From the NCBI RefSeq assembly GCF_947179165.1, contig NC_077240.1:49908501-49972500 (forward strand): a stretch of 64,000 nucleotides of DNA. The letters are read 5' to 3'. A program made the translations under genes and the position numbers. A model generated the notes under the pieces. The model was given only the letters and a program-made list of their open reading frames with translations, did no database searches and was not told the origin of the DNA. This document shows, piece by piece, positions 1-12,218 of the stretch; position 1 is the first letter of the stretch, and every line of letters starts with the position of its first letter. The stretch is from Solanum dulcamara. Its lineage: Eukaryota; Streptophyta; Magnoliopsida; Solanales; Solanaceae.

Positions 1-230
1 AAGCCCCCGTCTAGTTAGTAGAGGCGTGTTAGATGTTATGGAGTCTATGTTGTCTTTTAATTTGAGTTTGAGACTTGTGTCCCTTTGTTGAGACTTTACT
101 TCCACGTATATTTTGTTGCTCATGAATGATATTGTAAGAGGCTTGGTTGGGGTTCCATGGGATTCTAATCAGCGTATCGCACCTAGGGTCTAGCTTGATC
201 ATGACGTAGGGTTTCAAGATCAAGTCAATT
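1..230 (+). repeat. Gypsy-type LTR fragment, copy 1
   Basis: This stretch matches 1400-1663 along its length in diverged form: both share a shortened 'agtagaggc(a)tgttaga' block, a 'ttgagact' block and the terminal 'ctagggtctagcttg' block. The pair looks like two pieces of one LTR family whose other parts lie outside the window. No protein is encoded. The family assignment rests on general resemblance to Solanaceae gypsy LTRs. Confidence 0.4.
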
Positions 231-579
231 CTTCATTGCTTAGAGCTTGCTTTTTGACTTTGATTATCTAGGTATGTGGAAATTTATCCATGGGTTCTCT
301 TTCACTCATGGAGTCCCAAAGGTTTCTCAATTATCTCTTTTATAAATTCCTCCTAAACCCTAGTTTTTAATTTGCATTGGGTTAATTCAGTTATGCTTTT
401 ACTTAATTCTAATAATCTATGCATGATTTAAGTTAAATAATATGTTTTCAATAAGTTTTGTTAGGACCCATGCATTATTTTATGAATTTCAACTTTAAAC
501 TATGAATTTATGATCAAGTATTTATGAATGATTTACGAATGTTATGACTAATATTTTCAAGTATGTTTCAAGCAAGTAA
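231..579. other. AT-rich spacer with an LTR-like motif
   Basis: No gene is visible. Positions 270-330 hold, in reverse complement, the motif (steps 'cccacatac', 'ggactccatg', 'gatgaaag') that recurs in forward orientation at about 13,140-13,195 and 40,410-40,465, so it is probably a fragment of another dispersed LTR. Confidence 0.3.
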
Positions 580-1663
580 TTATGAATTATGAAAGGCTTT
601 ATCACAGTATGAAAGAAATTATGATTTGGACACATAGTAAGGTAAGTGGCCACATGTTATGTTATGATCATAATTTTCAAGGAGCTATTTTTATTTTGTT
701 ATTTTATGAATGTGGATTGGTATTTTGTTTGCCTTTCTTAATGACTATGTTTTCACATATTCTGTTGGGATTAACTTAGCACCGAGAGAAATTTATGGTG
801 GGGATCCACAAGGAAACCCTAGTAGCAATCCTTAGTTCAAAAACTACGTGCCACCGTAGGTACTAAATGGCCTAGCTAGTGGATCCACATATAGCTCATG
901 TTCATATTTATATGGAGTCTATCTTGGCAAGTAACCTCTGTTTTCTTAGTGTGGGAGTTACATCGGATTCTATATTATAGCTCACATTCTCTTAATGTCA
1001 GTTAAGGTTACTATCCCACATATGTATATGATATGTCTTATAAGTACTTATGATGTTTTATGATGCATTGACCTTATTAAATGTTTTCAAGTTCTTTCAA
1101 GCTTTATTTCATGTTTTCAAGTTATTTGGTCATACATCATATTTTCATATTGATTATGTCCGATTATTAATGGTCATGCATGTTTCTCACATACTTAGTA
1201 CATTTCATACACTAACGCATACTTTTCCCTATATTGTATCATAATGTAGGTCTGACGATCACTTTACGCATCCCACTCGTGGCTAGATTTGAAGTTTATT
1301 ATTCCTTTGTTGGTGAGTCCTCATGTTTCGAGAATGCAACACTTATGATTTTCATTATTTTTCCATGACTTTACATTCCATATGTTTTGGTGATCTAGGA
1401 ACTTGTCCTATGCCTTGTTTAGACTAGTATAGGCATGTTAGATTTGTTATATCTATGTTGTCCTGTTTATTCGAAGATTTTAGCTCGATTTCTCTTATGT
1501 TGAGATTATCTTATTGAGACTTCTATTACGTATTCATGTTTTATCTTATTGTCTTATTTACCTTATGTATGCTCATGTATGATATGTCAAGAGGCTTGAT
1601 TAGGGACTCTCGAGATCCTAATCGGTCTGTCACATCTAGGGCCTAGCTTGTGTGGTGAAAACT
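580..1663 (+). repeat. Gypsy LTR fragment, copy 2
   Basis: Non-coding AT-rich DNA with the layout of a Solanaceae gypsy LTR, including 'gttggtgagtcctcatg' near 1310 and the block ending 'ctagggcctagcttg' near 1652. Its last 260 bases match window positions 1-215. It abuts the integrase-linker remnant of the minus-strand gypsy pol at about 1664, so it cut off the rest of that pol. The start at 580 is approximate. Confidence 0.45.
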
Positions 1664-1773
1664 TCCCTATATCACGATACATCTTGGTGGATCCTGAATG
1701 AATAGAATACGAGAACTATGAGCTTCGGACAATATCATTTCCCTCAAGCCATCAACATTGGGAACACATAGTC
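1662..1773 (-). pseudogene. Gypsy pol remnant (RNase H-integrase linker)
   Basis: Read on the minus strand this short piece encodes the conserved linker before the integrase zinc finger (LCVPNVDGLRE, then a degraded SEAHSS...IHPG-like stretch). It continues directly from the minus-strand pol at 7738-8955 once the LTR at 1774-7737 is removed: the codons for 'DRL' end at 7738 and 'CVPN' resumes below 1773. It is cut off at about 1662 by another LTR, so the integrase is missing. Clearly dead. Confidence 0.75.
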
Positions 1774-3159
1774 TGTTATATCCCGTATTTTTATATGATG
1801 GATTATTTATAGGCTAATCGACTTAAGTCCAAGGACTTTTAATTCTGATTTTAATAATTACACAGTTTGCTAATTAATTACAATTAGTGGAAATATTAGT
1901 GGAGATTTAGGATTAATTTACCATGATTGGATTATTAAGTAGGGATTAGTAATTAATTAAGTTAATTAGACCACTACGTGGGCCCCACAATATATGGCTA
2001 AATCTGAATAGTACATGAATTATAATGGGACACGTGTCAAGGGCTGGACAAATGTCAATCCAAGGGGAGGCATATAAATTCATGAAATATGAGTCATATA
2101 TTTTATTTTTTAGATTTAACAAAGTGAACTTAGAGAGAGAAGCTTTCATCTTCACCAAATAGAGAAAGAGAGAGTCATGGCAGCCTCCTAGAAAGCACGT
2201 CCATCTTAATCCTTCCCCCACCTTCTACACAATTAATTGGTGAATTACAATCTAATTGGAGCAAAGAGAATAGATATTACCACAGCCATGGCAACTCACG
2301 GCCATGGCTGAGCAAGTTTGAGCTCACAAATTTGATACCAAAAATTAAGTTTCTAAGGTGCTCCAACCATTTGGGGTGATTGGCAATGTGACTTTGATCA
2401 TTGGGGAATTAAGAATACTTACCATTCTAATCCACAGATTTCAGCCAAATTGAGAAGCCAATTGTTAAGGTAAGATTCCATCAATTTCTATACATTTTAG
2501 TAGGTATTTGGACTTATTGCAATTTGGTAAATGTGAATTGAATCTATGGAATTATATATGTTGGTATTAAGATGTTGTTAGGCCATGTAAGAGGGATATT
2601 TTATTTGAAATTGGTGAACTGATTTGACTTAATATTTTGGGTGTTGTTGTCATGGATTGTGTGATGAGAATGAAGAAATTAAATGGTTAAAGTAGAAGTT
2701 GCAATGTTTTGTGGGCTGTTGTAGAAGTTAATATGATGTTAATATAATTTGCTTGCATATAAGAGGGTGATGTTGTTAACATGTAATTGCTGGTATAGTT
2801 CATGAACTTGGATGGAAAGAGTGTATTAGTTAATGTATAATGTACGTAGATGGTTCGTTTGTCATGTTCGTAGGGGTTCGTGAGATTATTGGGCATCTCT
2901 TGACGTTATTAGATAGGGGCTTTTTTGAATGTTGTGCGGGTTATTTGGAGTGTTCTTGAATCTATCTTGAATAGCTTCGGTATAGTACTTGATCGTACAG
3001 TTATTGGTGTTGGTTTGACTATTATGTAATTGGTTTGAATGTAAGAAAACCATCATCTAAATTATCTAGAAAGGAATTGCTAACGTTGGGATACGTTTTG
3101 AATCTCCTTGTAGCTTAACTATAGTCTTAACATCTTAATATAGTTTGAGATACTACTAG

Positions 3160-6100
3160 TGTCACGACCCAACCCCGCAGGTCACGACTAGTGCCCGAGT
3201 TGGACACTTGTATACATATCTATCAGACCTCGTCAAACTAAAACCAAACACCATATGGAAGCTTTGTAAAAACATGATGTCCTCTCAAGCGTTACCTACA
3301 TGTATCAAGGTAACCTGTCTCCTAAGAAGGCGCAATCAATTAAAACATCCTAATACATGAGCCGACAAAGCTTTCACTACATACAATATCCCAAAATATG
3401 TACATACGTGAGCCGACAAGGCTTCCACTACGAATGGTAACATCCCAAAATACAAATCATACAGGCATAACCGAACACATATACACACAATCCACACATA
3501 CGTCTATAGATCTCTAATAGTATCAACAGTATCATATGGCAGGACAGGGCCCCACCGTACCCTTGGATAAACATATATATACATCAAAAAGGGCTCTATA
3601 CAAAAGTTCTAGGCTCCGAGACAAAGGAGATCTACAAGATAGCTGAATAGAAATCCTAGGTTGGCGAATCACCAAAGCTAGTACCTGTACCTACGGACAT
3701 GAAATGCAGCCCCCCGAGGAAGGGGGTCCGTACAAGTTATGAACTGAGTATGTAAAGCATGAAATACAATAGAAAAGATCATAACTGAAGTAGAGAGCCT
3801 AGGAGACAAGTATGATAATCAATAACTCACTGTACCTGTGCCTTACGAAGCAAATCATGCATATCATTATCATATACCGTACCCATCCCATTATTAGACT
3901 CGGTTCCATAATCGTATCATCATATTATCATATCATCATATACATATACTATATCGTACCCGGCCATCTAATGAGGGACTCGATGAATATGTAATAAAGT
4001 TGTGCATGATAACATACCCGGCCCGAGACTCGGTGAAAGAGGTAATAACAATATGCACGAGTAGAATATCATAAGCAACCATATACAATTAGATCATCGT
4101 GTGAAACTCAATAGAATAATCAAAATGAACCATCATTTAAAAATCAAGACAGTAGTCATCTCAAGTACCTTTTGAATGTCATTATGAATTATACCAAATG
4201 TGAATTATACCAAAATTTAAGTTATACCCAAAATAGGACAACTGGAATCATACACATGTATCAAGACATAATGATATAAGTTCTGGGAATCAAGAACCTT
4301 AGTCATCCTAGTGTCTCTAAGAATAGAAGCTTCTTTGGAATTTATACATTCGTCGTCCATTTGTTTCCTATGGATTATGCCAAAAGAAAGAAGGGATAGA
4401 TTTACATACCTTTAGCGCTTATTTTCCACACAGAACGTATGTTGCCTAATAGTATCTTAACCTACATTAAGACGTTAAGAAGTATGGTTAAGCTACGGGA
4501 AGCTTTCAAAATGCACTCCAATGTTAGCAGCTCATTTCTAGAAAATTAGGCGACATTTCACTTATATTCAAATCAACTACATAACAACCAAGTCAACATC
4601 CACAACCACACATTTAAGTTCTATATCAAAGTTAGCCAAGACGAGATTCAAAAATATTCTAAAATAGCCCGCACACTATTCTGAATCAGCCTACACATTA
4701 TGATGTTCCATAATCTTTAACATAAAAACTACGACGTAATCAAGTTACTCTTAATAATTTGCAGCCATAACACTTCATCAGATGACCTTATAATAGTCCA
4801 ACAATTACAACAACACTAGAGCCTTAATTATAACTTTAAACATCAAATTCCTTCACTTTCATCTTACAACCAATGACAACAACAACCACAACATTAATCG
4901 AAATTAATCCATTATTTTTAGATTCGAATAGCCCCAACACGGCTCAAATAGCAATTTAACATTAACATATACAATTCCTTCACTTTTAATACATAATCCA
5001 TAACAATAATAGCAACAATAACTATCAACCCAATCTAATTTAAGCAACTCCAATTCTGTCCATTTCAACACCAACACTAATCACGGAGTTTTCTCACTTC
5101 CAATTCCATTTAATTCCTTCCTCCTCATTACATAATCTATAACAACAACAACTAAAATGTTAATTAAAATTAATTCACCATTTCTAAATACAAACAGCCC
5201 CTATATGGCTTCAATAACATTCCAATGCCAACATACATAATTTCATACCTCCAATTAATGTTTACATATTTAAAACATGTCTAAACCCTTACTAAAAGAT
5301 GTAAAAAGGTGATCAAACCTTACCTTAACAAGTTGGCTCCTTCAATTGGCTGAAACTTGACAACTTTAATTAATTCAATCTTGCTACCCCTAGGATCAAT
5401 CCCACGTTGCTATGGACCTTCTAAAGGGTTGAATTACCTTATGTATTTAATGGTGAAAAGAAGAGGAAGGCTGGTCGTGCTTAGTGGAGCTGCCATGGCT
5501 GCCGTGACTCTCTCTCTTTTCTTCTTCACTTGAGGAAGTTGAGAGCCTCTTTCTCTGTAAGTCTAGGTTGAAGAAGAATGGGATAAAATGAGCTACTTAA
5601 TCATTAATATATATATATATATGTTGCCCGTGGTTGACATGTGTCCATGTGTTGTCCATGTGGTTGACATGTGTCCATTGTGGACATGTATCCCTCCAAA
5701 AGCCACACACCAATCAGCTCCTGCCTCATACCTTGGTGGGGCCCACTTAGTGGTCTAATTAGCTTAATTAATCTCAATTAATTCCTAATCTCCACTAAAT
5801 AATCTAGACTAAATAAAATTTATACCCAATTCGTGTATTAATTAAAATTGGGAATAAAAATCTCTATCTCGCATCCTAGAATAATCTTGTCCATTACTTT
5901 AAGAAAGTAGGTGCATCACCTCCTTAATTCCTGCCACAAGTTTGTAAGTAGTTGTATCACCTACTTGCCTTTTTTTATTTAAATGCAGTCCACACATTCT
6001 AAGTAGGTGCATCACCTACTTGAAGTAGGTGCATCACCTACTTGTTCTTTTTAGTAGGTTAGCAATTAGTCTTACCTTAAGAACCTGTGTGATCCTTGCT

Positions 6101-6392
6101 ACTTAAGCTAGACGTGTACTCAAGTAACTTAATTATGTAAGACATCCAAACCAGTAGCTTAAGCAAGTAGGTCGATTACTGTGACAAATTATTTGGCCTC
6201 GAACCCCTTTCAAATCCTTCCAAACATATTTCAAACCATCACTACTTCACATAGAACTAGTCTATGCAAGATATGGGGCGTTACATCCTCCCTTCCTTAG
6301 GATCCTTTAATAACGTATGGATAACATGGATCACGTGGTAGCTTTAGAGAAGCTTAAAAACGTTCCAATGTACAAAAGTACGGGATATAACA
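3160..6392 (+). mobile_element. Solo LTR B (gypsy, plus), nested in LTR A
   Basis: A 3,233-bp LTR starting TGTCACGACCC and ending GGGATATAACA. It has no coding content. It sits inside LTR A of the same family in opposite orientation; A resumes at the same internal position on either side. The flanks ACTAG (3155-3159) and ATTGG (6393-6397) look like a 5-bp target duplication with two transitions, and the uninterrupted site seen inside B reads ATTAG. The unusually long LTR suggests a Tekay/Del-like chromovirus lineage, but this is inference. It contains palindromic repeats near 5900-6060. Confidence 0.78.
5905..6046. repeat. Hairpin-forming repeats in LTR B
   Basis: Four versions of the 21-base near-palindrome built from two arms AAGTAGGTG and CACCTACTT occur in this stretch: a variant at about 5907, one at about 5947, and two in direct tandem at 6001-6043. 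Each could fold into a short stem with a 3-base loop. The function is unknown. Confidence 0.7.
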
Positions 6393-7737
6393 ATTGGGCA
6401 GCGTATACGTGTTGTGTTACGGATAAGCATTAAAGGTATATAAAGCCTATCCCTTATTTTTTTTGGCATGTCTTAGATGTAAGTGCTGAATGATATGAGC
6501 TTTGGGGTAATTCCGTTCATAAGTTCTGAATATGATTCATGATTCTTGATGTTAGAACTCTTGGAATAGTCGAGCTACTGCCCTCGAGTCTTCTATATGA
6601 TTGGATAGTAAATGGTACATAAAAGTTCCTATTTTTTAAAGGCTCTATAATGACTAATGTCCTTAACTATCATAAGTTATCTCGTATTAATCTGATATAT
6701 GTTTATGATTCCTGAGGCTCTATTTGCTATAGTCCATAGTGATATTTAGAGGGTACTCAATATGACTATTGCCTTTGGTACTCAAGTGTTAGTTATTTTA
6801 CTAATTTTATTGAGTCTCAGATGATGATCTAATTATATATGGTTGCTCATGAATTTCTATTCGTGCATACCATTCTTTTATTATTCACCGAGTCCCGAGC
6901 TGGGTATGTGATCATGTATAGTTCCACTACATTATTCACTGAGTCCCTCACTGGAGGGTTGGGTAAGTCATATGATAATAGGATGTTATGATGATATGAT
7001 GATACGACTTTATTCACCGAGTCCCATAATGGGCCGAGTACAGCATATGCCAATGATATGTATGGTTTCATTTATAAAATACAGGTACAGTGATTTCTTA
7101 ATTATCATACTTGTCTCCTGAATCTCTACTTCAGATGTGATCTCTTTTATGGTATTTTATGCTTTATTTACTCAGTACATATCTCGTACTGACCCCCTCT
7201 CTTCGGGGGGGCTGTGTTTCTGCCAGCTTAGGATTTCCATTCAGCTGTTTTGGAGTGCTCCATTATCCCGGAGTCTAGACTTTTGGTATAGATCCTTTTG
7301 ATGTATATATTTGTTTATCTAGGGGTAAGACGAGGCCCTGTCCCATCATATGCTACTGTTAATACTCTTAGAGGTCTGTAGATATATGTGTGAGTTGTAT
7401 ATAGATGTTGTCAAGTTGTGCAAGTATGACTTATGTTTTGGGACGTTCCCATTTGTAGTGGAAGCCTTGTCGGCTTGCGTATATACATATATAGTGGACG
7501 TTCCTACATGCTATGAGAGCCCCGTCGACTTATGTAATATGTTACTGTGATAGGAATGACTCCTCAGGGGACAGGTTTCCTAATATATATACATTTATGC
7601 CACAATTCTGAGACTAGGTTTTGGTCTTTATAGGTTCTATATTATGTTTAGTTATGGATTGATCATATAGCTAAAAGGTGTATATACGAGTGTCCAGGTC
7701 GGGCACCAGTCACAGCCTTCGGGGTTGGGTCTTAACA

Positions 7738-8955
7738 TAGCCGATCTTGATATGTAGGCATACCATCTCCCCCTTGGGAGAAATCTTCAATGACTTTTTC
7801 GAAAACCGCTTTCTTCAACTCAACCAAAGTAGGATCATTATTTTTCTTTGCATTCACATTCGACACAAGGGACGATTCAGAACCATTTTGCACAATAACA
7901 CCACTATCCTCGGAATCAACCATGAGAACACCCAATCGAGCTAGTCTATGAATATCAATAACTAACTCCTTTAATCCTCAATATGCACAACACTATTCAT
8001 TGATAGCCTACTAAGAGCATTGACAACCATATTTGCCTTCCCCTAATGGTACAACATACTCATGTCATAATCCTTCAACAATTCAAGCCATCTCCATTAT
8101 TGAAGGTTCAAATCCTTTTAGTTGATCATATATTGCAAACTCTTATAGTCGATGAACACATCAACATGGACACGATAGAGATAGTGTCTCCATAGCTTCA
8201 AAGCAAACACAACTGCCATTAACTCCAAATCATGATTTAGATAGTTCTTTTCATGCACCTTAATTTTCATAGAAGCATACGCTATTACCTTAACATTTTG
8301 CATTAATACACAACCAAGACCAATCCTTAAAGGATCAAAATACACCACAAAACCATCGAATCCTTCTGGTAAAGTCAATACTATAGCAAAATTAAGCGAT
8401 CTTTCTATTCTTGGAATCTCTTTTTGCATGCCTTGGACCATTGAAATTTCTCCTTCTTTTGAGACAGGGTAGTCAATGGCGATGCAATGTAAGAGAATTC
8501 TTCCACAAACCATCTATAATAACCAGCTAAGCCTAAAACACTTTGAATATTAGAAGGAGGAAAAGGTCTAGGTCAATTCTTAACTGCCTCAATTTTCTTC
8601 TTTTGAGTCAGGGTACTCAACAGCGACGCAATGGAAGAGAATCCTTCCACAAACAATCTATAATAACAAGCTAAGCCCAAAAAACTTTGAATATTAGAAG
8701 TAGAAAAAGGTCTAGGTCAATTCTTAATTGCCTCAATTTTCTTAGGATCAACCATAATACCTTCACTGGAATCATTATGGCCAAGGAGAGCAACTGATCT
8801 CAAAAAAACTCACATTTGTTAAACTTAGCAAACAATTCACGATCCTTGAGAATTTACAAGACAATCATCAAATGATCGTCATGCTTTTCCTCACTTTGAG
8901 AATAGATCAATATATCATCAATGAACACATAGACGAATATATTTAAATATTTCTT
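7738..8955 (-). pseudogene. Gypsy pol remnant: RT end, RNase H, linker
   Basis: Minus-strand reading runs from the RT palm with FIDDILIYSQSEE (about 8900, the IDD catalytic block of Ty3/gypsy RT) to an RNase H domain at 8513-8118. The RNase H shows [14 protein letters not shown], the [17 protein letters not shown] block and [10 protein letters not shown]. The linker at 7935-7738 reads DPTLVELKKAVFEK. There are several frame breaks (near 8520 and 8100, and the ORF1-like duplication 8580-8720 repeats 8510-8560). The right edge is cut by solo LTR C and the left edge by solo LTR A. It is a dead retrotransposon, not a host gene. Confidence 0.85.
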
Positions 8956-8960
8956 GAACA

Positions 8961-11900
8961 TGTCACGACCCAACACCGTAGGCCATGATGGTTGCCCGAA
9001 CTGGACACTCGCATATACCCCTGCTAACTATAAGTAACCCTGTCTCCTATTTGTGTCAGAAAGAATCAACAGGCATGATAACATATAAGCCGACGAGGCT
9101 GCCATGACAAAAGGGAACATCCCAAAACATAAGTCTTATAGGCACCACTGTAGACACACACATATACAACCCACATATATGTCCATAGACCTCTAAGAGT
9201 AAAAATAGTAACATAAGGCGGGACAGGGCCTCCGCCGTACCCGTGAACAAATAAATATATACATCGAGGGTTAGTACCAAAACTAGGCTCCGGCATAATA
9301 GAGCGCTTCTGAATTGCTGAGTGGAACTAGTACGCTGCGGATCTCCAAAGTGTGTATCTGTACCTGCGGGCATGAATGCAGCCCCTTGAGAAAGGGGGGT
9401 CAGTACAATATATGTACTGAGTATATAAAGCATAGACATCATAAGGAAATTACAGTTGGCATAAGGATGCAGGGAAAATGTATAACAATTAATAAATCAC
9501 TGTACCTTCATCTTGTAAAACGACATTATGTATCTCAGTGTCATATTCTGTACCTAGCCCGTTGTGGGACTCGATGTTACAAATATATCATTATGTCATC
9601 ATAGGCGTCTATATACCATAACTGGACCTTTATGGGACCCGATCAATAATTATGTTATCTTACCATCATATACATATATCATACCTGACCCTTTATGGGA
9701 CTCGGTCATACTCGGCCCTTTATGGGACTCGGTGAATACTTATATCATCTTATATAGTACCTGGCCCTTTATGGGACTTGGGCATACCCAAACCTCTTAT
9801 GAGAGACTCGGTGGAATATATATTAACCATATACACGAGCAGAGCAGTGAGTGGTTATATGCAAGCTAAATCATTATCTGAGACTCCATGAAATAGCCAA
9901 GTGAACCGTCACTTATAGATCCGGGTAGTAATTGTCTTGAGTACCCTCTGAGGGTCATTAGGGATCATATTAAGTGGAGCCTCAAGCGTCATAGACATGC
10001 ATCAAGATAATGCTATACAGCTTATGCAATCAGAGATATTCATCGCCCTAGAGCCCTTAGGAATACGAGCTTGCGTATCCAGTTACTACCCAACATATGG
10101 AAGGATCGAGGGTAGTAGTTCAACTGCTTTAGGACCTTTAAGATTTAGAAGTAAGTACAAGCCATGAGTTACACCCGGAAACTATAAATGTAATTACCTC
10201 TAACTCATATCGTATACCGCTTCACTTACATTAAGTCATTTCAAGAGAAGGAAGGGATAGGCTTCACGTGTACTACCTTTCGTCATGTAGAAGACTTACA
10301 AGACAATAACTCAACTATCGCAGGAGTTCTAACATTAAGAAGTGAATAAGATTTATGAACCATACTCGGGGTTCTATGAATGGAATTATCCCCACAGTAC
10401 ATATACCAACCACTTATGACTAAGACATGTCAAGAGAAAAGAAGAGATAAGCTTTGCATACTCTCTACTTCCCCTCATACACATATGTGCTGTGGAACAT
10501 ACGGCCCGATCCTTAGATAGTAACATATATCCTACTTGGCCCATCAAGGGACTCGGTACCATAAACATTTCATCATAAAATCATAACTGATGTCAAAGAC
10601 ATATCAAGAGATAAGAAGGGTAGCTTTACATACGTATGCCAAAAACATGCCAAGAGAAAGAAGGTAGCTTCACATACCTCTTATGGGTTACCCTTCACCA
10701 TGTTTGCCTCATCGTTTTTTGAACCTATTTAACATGGAAGAAATACTAATATTAATAACCTTCCACTTTCCAACTTCCAAATCCACAACCAAGTATTCAT
10801 AAGAATCATTCCCTTATCCCTTTCCCTAGACTAGTTTATTACTAGTTCCGAAGTTACCGGATATCGGGCAGCATCTCCCCTGTAACTTACCCTATCCAAC
10901 TGCTAATCTTAGAATCCATATTACCAAAAATAACCATCATCTATATATTAAATCAAATCACTTCAACATTACTCAATACAATTCCAAATAACTAGCTCAA
11001 AACTATGATAACAAAATAGAGTTTTTAACCTTTATTTCGTAAAACCTTTAATAATACAAAATGGAGGGTCGTGTAGCTGCAACCAGAAGTACCCACACCC
11101 CTTTTAGAACACTTTCCATCCCTGCAACACTCCATCCAACCATCTTTAACCACAACACCACAATTACAACACACTACTAGACTACGATTTAACTATAATG
11201 ACTTCAATTTAGTTTGTTTCTAACGTCAAGCATCCTTATACAAGTTTTCCACTTCCAGCCTCATTTAAGACATGTAATATACTGCATAAAAACATCATAA
11301 ACTCCAATTTGAAATGGAAAACCTTACCTTGCCCGAAACTTGCCAAAACTTGTCAAAACTCGCCTCGAAAGTTCTTTTAGCGCGGCTAAAACTTCGTGGT
11401 TGTTTGTTAGCCTTTTGGTGCTGCTACAAACCATAAATTTCCATTACTAACACCTTCATACCATCATGGTATACCTTAAATACTTAAATCATGGAATGAA
11501 ATCGGAAAACTTACCTTTTTCTCCCCTTGGCCGCCACTACTTTCTCTCTAGCTCTAGGGTTTCTTCTCTTCCTTTTTCCTCTTGAATTTTCTAGAGAAGT
11601 ATGGAACTGATGGGATAAGGATGAAGCTAAAAGTCATAAAACATATATATATATAGGCCACCTTAGGGGGTGACACATGTCAACCCCTAAGTGGTGACAC
11701 GTGTCAAGCCCTCATAGGGCCAATGCACCCCTTCCTTCACCCTTGGGCTGCCACATGGAAGGTGGGGCCCACCCCCTTGCTACAACTGCTGCCATGTGGC
11801 ACTCCCATCTACTGCTACATGGCACTCCCTCTTGCTGCCACATGTCACCCTCTTTTCCTCCCCGTGGGTTCGTAATCTCATTTTGCTTTACAAACTTATG

Positions 11901-12218
11901 TCATCCTTACTACGTAAGCTTGGAATGTACTCAAGTAGCTTATGTATGTAAGACCTCCAAGTTGGTAGCTTAAGTAAGTAATTCGAGTCCTACGACTCAT
12001 TATTTAGTCTCCAACTTCTTCTGAATTCTTACTACCTTATTTCCAATCTTCTCTATTATGGGGTGTCACATTCTCCCCTCCTTAGAGTTGTTTGGTAGCG
12101 TTATAGATTATCCAGCTTACACGATAACTTCTAAGAAGCCTACGAACCTTTCAAGAAACTTAAGAGCCTTTCAAGAAGCTTGAGAACCTTCCAAGGTACA
12201 AAAGTATGGGGTATAACA
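8961..12218 (+). mobile_element. Solo LTR C (gypsy, plus)
   Basis: A 3,258-bp LTR starting TGTCACGACCC and ending GGGTATAACA, in the same family and orientation as LTR B. A perfect 5-bp target duplication GAACA flanks it (8956-8960 and 12219-12223). Removing the LTR and one GAACA joins the minus-strand pol in frame (NRM | FKKYLN), which shows the insertion point exactly. No primer site or coding sequence belongs to it, so it is a solo LTR. Confidence 0.9.
9548..9805 (+). repeat. Short repeat array in LTR C
   Basis: About six diverged copies of a 19-base core, ccctttatgggactcggt with variants, recur every 30-70 bases. Related copies lie in LTR B near 3890-4035 and, inverted, in LTR A near 6885-7035 (attcaccgagtcccnnnntggg). 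The array is therefore a built-in feature of this LTR family, not a local accident. Confidence 0.65.

Larger units (their letters stand above)
1774..7737 (-). mobile_element. Solo LTR A (gypsy, minus), split by LTR B
   Basis: In plus orientation it starts TGTTATATCCCG at 1774 and ends CTTAACA at 7737, the reverse complements of the ends of LTRs B and C. The two halves, 1774-3159 and 6393-7737, align to the second and first parts of LTR B. Flanks are TAGTC (1769-1773) and TAGCC (7738-7742), a 5-bp target duplication with one transition. No internal region or second LTR accompanies it, hence a solo LTR left by LTR-LTR recombination. It interrupts the minus-strand gypsy pol. Its length without B is about 2.73 kb, shorter than B (3.23 kb), implying internal deletions. 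Confidence 0.8.

Noticed and set aside
3812..3994. 60-codon ORF in LTR B
   Set aside because: It consists of repetitive AT-rich LTR sequence; chance ORF.
7747..7944. Plus-strand 65-codon ORF
   Set aside because: It is the shadow of the minus-strand gypsy pol linker, whose residues match the family.
9056..9604. Several 76-128-codon ORFs on both strands
   Set aside because: They lie wholly inside solo LTR C, overlap each other in different frames and show no domain.
11701..11973. 90-codon ORF rich in Pro/His
   Set aside because: It arises from a repetitive 'tgccacatgg' zone of LTR C; not protein-like.
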